In this document: positions 63,335 through 64,000 of the stretch, in pieces
Layout: the number at the start of each line of letters is the position of its first letter
How positions within the stretch are numbered: the stretch's first letter is position 1
Origin: Brucella pituitosa
GTDB taxonomy: Bacteria > Pseudomonadota > Alphaproteobacteria > Rhizobiales > Rhizobiaceae
DNA: 64,000 bases
Assembly (NCBI RefSeq): GCF_003049685.1
Contig: NZ_PYSY02000002.1
Coordinates: forward strand, 558,001-622,000
Direction: 5' to 3'
Notes under the pieces: generated by a model
What the model was told of the DNA's origin: nothing
What the model saw: only the letters and a program-made list of their open reading frames with translations
Database searches by the model: none
Program-made: the position numbers and the translations under genes

Positions 63335-64000
63335 CAACGCCCCTTGTTGAAATTCGCAATCTATCCATCAGCTTTCAACGCGATGACCAATTGGTCAAAG
63401 TCGTCGAAGGCATCAATTTGACCATTCACCCCGGTGAGACGGTAGCGCTTGTTGGAGAGTCCGGTTCGGGCAAGTCAGTGACGGCACGAGCATTGATCGG
63501 ACTTTCAGGCCCAAGCGCTATCGTCAAGGCTGACCTTTTCGAGATCGATGGTCTGAGTGTCCTTGATTACCGCGATAAGGAATGGCGGGGGTTGCGCGGC
63601 AACAAGATCGGTTTCGTCCTACAGGACGCGCTGGTTTCGCTTGATCCACTACGCCGCATCTCGCAACAGCTTTCGGATGCGTTCGGCGTGAAGGGCTTTT
63701 TCAAACGGCCAGACGTTTCAGATCGCAGCAAGGCATTGCTGCGCTCGGTCGGCATTCCCGACCCTGATCGCAGATTGCTGCAATATCCACATCAGCTTTC
63801 CGGCGGTTTGCGGCAACGCGCACTGATCGCAACAGCGGTTGCACGCTCGCCGTCACTGCTTATTGCCGACGAACCGACCACAGCGCTAGATGCAACGGTT
63901 CAGAAGCAGATCCTCGATCTTCTTGCGGAGCGTCGCCGGGCGGGACACACACTTCTGCTGATTAGCCATGACCTTGCTGTTGTCTCACGATTGGCCGATC
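63331..64000 (+). CDS. Peptide-type ABC transporter ATPase, DppD-like (3' end outside window)
   Basis: The frame is open from the ATG at 63331 to the window edge, 223 residues. Walker A is [11 protein letters not shown] near residue 39, the Q-loop is VLQDALVSLDPLRR, the signature is LSGGLRQRALIATAV, and Walker B is [12 protein letters not shown] followed by LLLISHDLAVV. This covers most of one nucleotide-binding domain. It could be a single DppD or the first half of a fused DppDF protein; the rest lies outside. Its ATGA overlap with the permease shows that it is part of the same operon. Confidence 0.9.
   Translation, partial: MTTPLVEIRNLSISFQRDDQLVKVVEGINLTIHPGETVALVGESGSGKSVTARALIGLSGPSAIVKADLFEIDGLSVLDYRDKEWRGLRGNKIGFVLQDALVSLDPLRRISQQLSDAFGVKGFFKRPDVSDRSKALLRSVGIPDPDRRLLQYPHQLSGGLRQRALIATAVARSPSLLIADEPTTALDATVQKQILDLLAERRRAGHTLLLISHDLAVVSRLAD

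Noticed and set aside
1-64000. tRNA, rRNA, CRISPR array or prophage
   Set aside because: Nothing with the right structure or repeat spacing was seen on reading both strands. Short RNA genes could be missed without a covariance search.

Overview
The window reads as accessory-rich DNA from an alphaproteobacterium of the order Hyphomicrobiales, most likely the Ochrobactrum/Brucella group. The grounds are a rhizobial-type rhamnose locus (rhaRSTPQUK with divergent rhaDI), a Porin_2-type outer-membrane porin, small DUF680-like secreted proteins, and a palindromic intergenic repeat whose style is common in this group. Genus is inferred from gene content and protein style, not from a search. No rRNA, tRNA or CRISPR array was seen.

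Layout. 1-2138: 5' part of a soluble FtsK paralogue (minus). 2654-3964: MFS transporter. 4019-14879: complete L-rhamnose uptake and catabolism locus with a perfect 19-bp inverted repeat in the divergent promoter region. 15038-17132: alkB, then an Rrf2 regulator (apparently leaderless) overlapping a thioredoxin-reductase-like flavoprotein. 17186-24198: oligopeptide ABC system with two tandem binding proteins. 24653-25750: decayed IS30-family element. 25817-29654: three-subunit membrane-bound GMC/cytochrome c dehydrogenase. 29982-34992: second peptide-type ABC system, with a divergent M24 peptidase at 35272. 36519-45555: small membrane and secreted proteins, two near-identical DUF680-like genes, a LysR regulator, an unusual metallopeptidase/rhodanese-like fusion, an Fe-S type Rrf2 regulator, chaC and a porin. 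45806-46771: cysteine synthase. 46940-51984: sulfonate-type ABC transporter closely followed by copC and a copD-cytochrome c fusion. 52173-64000: FMN reductase, four luciferase-like flavin monooxygenases, a GNAT acetyltransferase, and a third peptide-type ABC transporter with two Tat-signal binding proteins, cut by the window edge.

How the genes work together. The rhamnose locus is a full pathway: ABC import, mutarotation, isomerisation, phosphorylation, aldol cleavage and lactaldehyde oxidation, under a DeoR-type regulator. The right-hand 15 kb looks like one sulfur-scavenging island: two importers bring in organosulfur compounds, the reductase supplies FMNH2, the monooxygenases could release sulfite or otherwise open C-S bonds, and cysK and chaC lie nearby in sulfur/glutathione metabolism. 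This island is the best candidate for an undescribed system; its substrate cannot be read from sequence. Three complete peptide-type ABC systems in 64 kb mark the region as strongly specialised for nutrient uptake.
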